A stretch of DNA of 5,382 nucleotides, taken from assembly GCA_035763085.1 (NCBI GenBank), contig DASUBV010000079.1:1-5382 (forward strand), read 5' to 3'. How positions within the stretch are numbered: the first letter of the stretch is position 1; every line of letters starts with the position of its first letter. Of this stretch, positions 5,207 through 5,382 are shown piece by piece. Source of the DNA: DASUBV01 sp035763085. Its GTDB lineage: Bacteria; Actinomycetota; Actinomycetes; Streptosporangiales; Streptosporangiaceae. The position numbers were made by a program, and so were the translations under genes. The notes beneath the pieces were generated by a model that saw only the letters and a program-made list of their open reading frames with translations, made no database searches and had not been told where the DNA came from.

Positions 5207-5382
5207 GAGCCAGCCCCGCTCGTCGGCCCGGCGGACAGCCTCAGCCCGGTTGCGCGCGCCGGTCTTGGCGATGGCCGCCGACAGGTAGTTGCGCACCGTC
5301 CCCTCGGTCAGGAACAGCCGGGCGGCGATCTCGGCCACCGTCGCCCCCGGCCGCGCGGCGACCAGGACGTCCCGCTCCCGCG
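5204..5382 (-). CDS. LuxR/NarL-type response regulator, C-terminal HTH only (partial, DesR-like)
   Basis: The last 58 codons plus TGA of a gene whose N-terminal part lies beyond the window. The translation begins REREVLVAARPGATVAEIAA and ends in RRADERGWL. It is a GerE/LuxR-type tetra-helical HTH: LTxREREVL-type first helix, ATVAEIAARLFLTEGTVRNY as helix-turn-helix with the recognition helix around TEGTVRNYLSAA, then the dimerisation helix AEAVRRADERGWL. The NYLSAAIAKTGARNRAEAV pattern is typical of actinobacterial DesR-like response regulators, which usually pair with a membrane sensor kinase encoded next to them. The receiver domain would be upstream on the minus strand and is not seen. It converges with the lactonase-like gene with 28 bp between stop codons. 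Confidence 0.88.
   Translation of the reverse strand, partial: RERDVLVAARPGATVAEIAARLFLTEGTVRNYLSAAIAKTGARNRAEAVRRADERGWL

Overview
The window is GC-rich (well over 65%), with strong G/C preference at third codon positions, GTG/TTG starts and families typical of Actinobacteria (DesR-like LuxR regulator, Crp/Fnr regulator, AceE-type E1). It most likely comes from a filamentous or soil actinomycete; the genus cannot be told from the sequence. No tRNA, rRNA, CRISPR array, transposase or phage gene is visible.

Layout: four complete genes lie on the plus strand, followed by one truncated gene on the minus strand. (1) 11-2341 encodes a 776-aa thiamine-diphosphate enzyme related to homodimeric pyruvate dehydrogenase E1 (AceE) and transketolases. 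It has the cofactor and catalytic motifs but lacks the N-terminal extension that AceE uses to dock on E2. (2) After a hairpin and a probable leaderless promoter, 2394-3164 encodes a histidine phosphatase (phosphoglycerate-mutase-like) with all catalytic residues. It carries an unusual in-frame segment of about 87 nt, rich in hairpins and C runs, that looks like an inserted palindromic element. (3) A 304-bp gap (3165-3468) holds hairpins and a 13-bp direct repeat. (4) 3469-4176 encodes a Crp/Fnr-family regulator without cysteines and without a recognisable cAMP-binding signature. (5) 4288-5175 encodes a metallo-beta-lactamase-fold hydrolase with the complete dinuclear metal set and a Tyr placed as in AHL lactonases. 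The 111-bp spacer before it holds a 9-bp inverted repeat and a second, tight hairpin. (6) 5204-5382 (minus) is the C-terminal HTH of a NarL/LuxR response regulator, convergent with the lactonase-like gene.

Working together: the most plausible functional unit is the Crp/Fnr regulator with the lactonase-like hydrolase, possibly controlled through the inverted repeat between them. The E1-like enzyme and the phosphatase appear to be separately transcribed metabolic genes. A shared pathway for all of them is not supported by the sequence. The strongest unusual signals are the in-frame palindromic insert in the phosphatase, the E2-independent look of the E1-like enzyme, and the structured spacer ahead of the lactonase-like gene.
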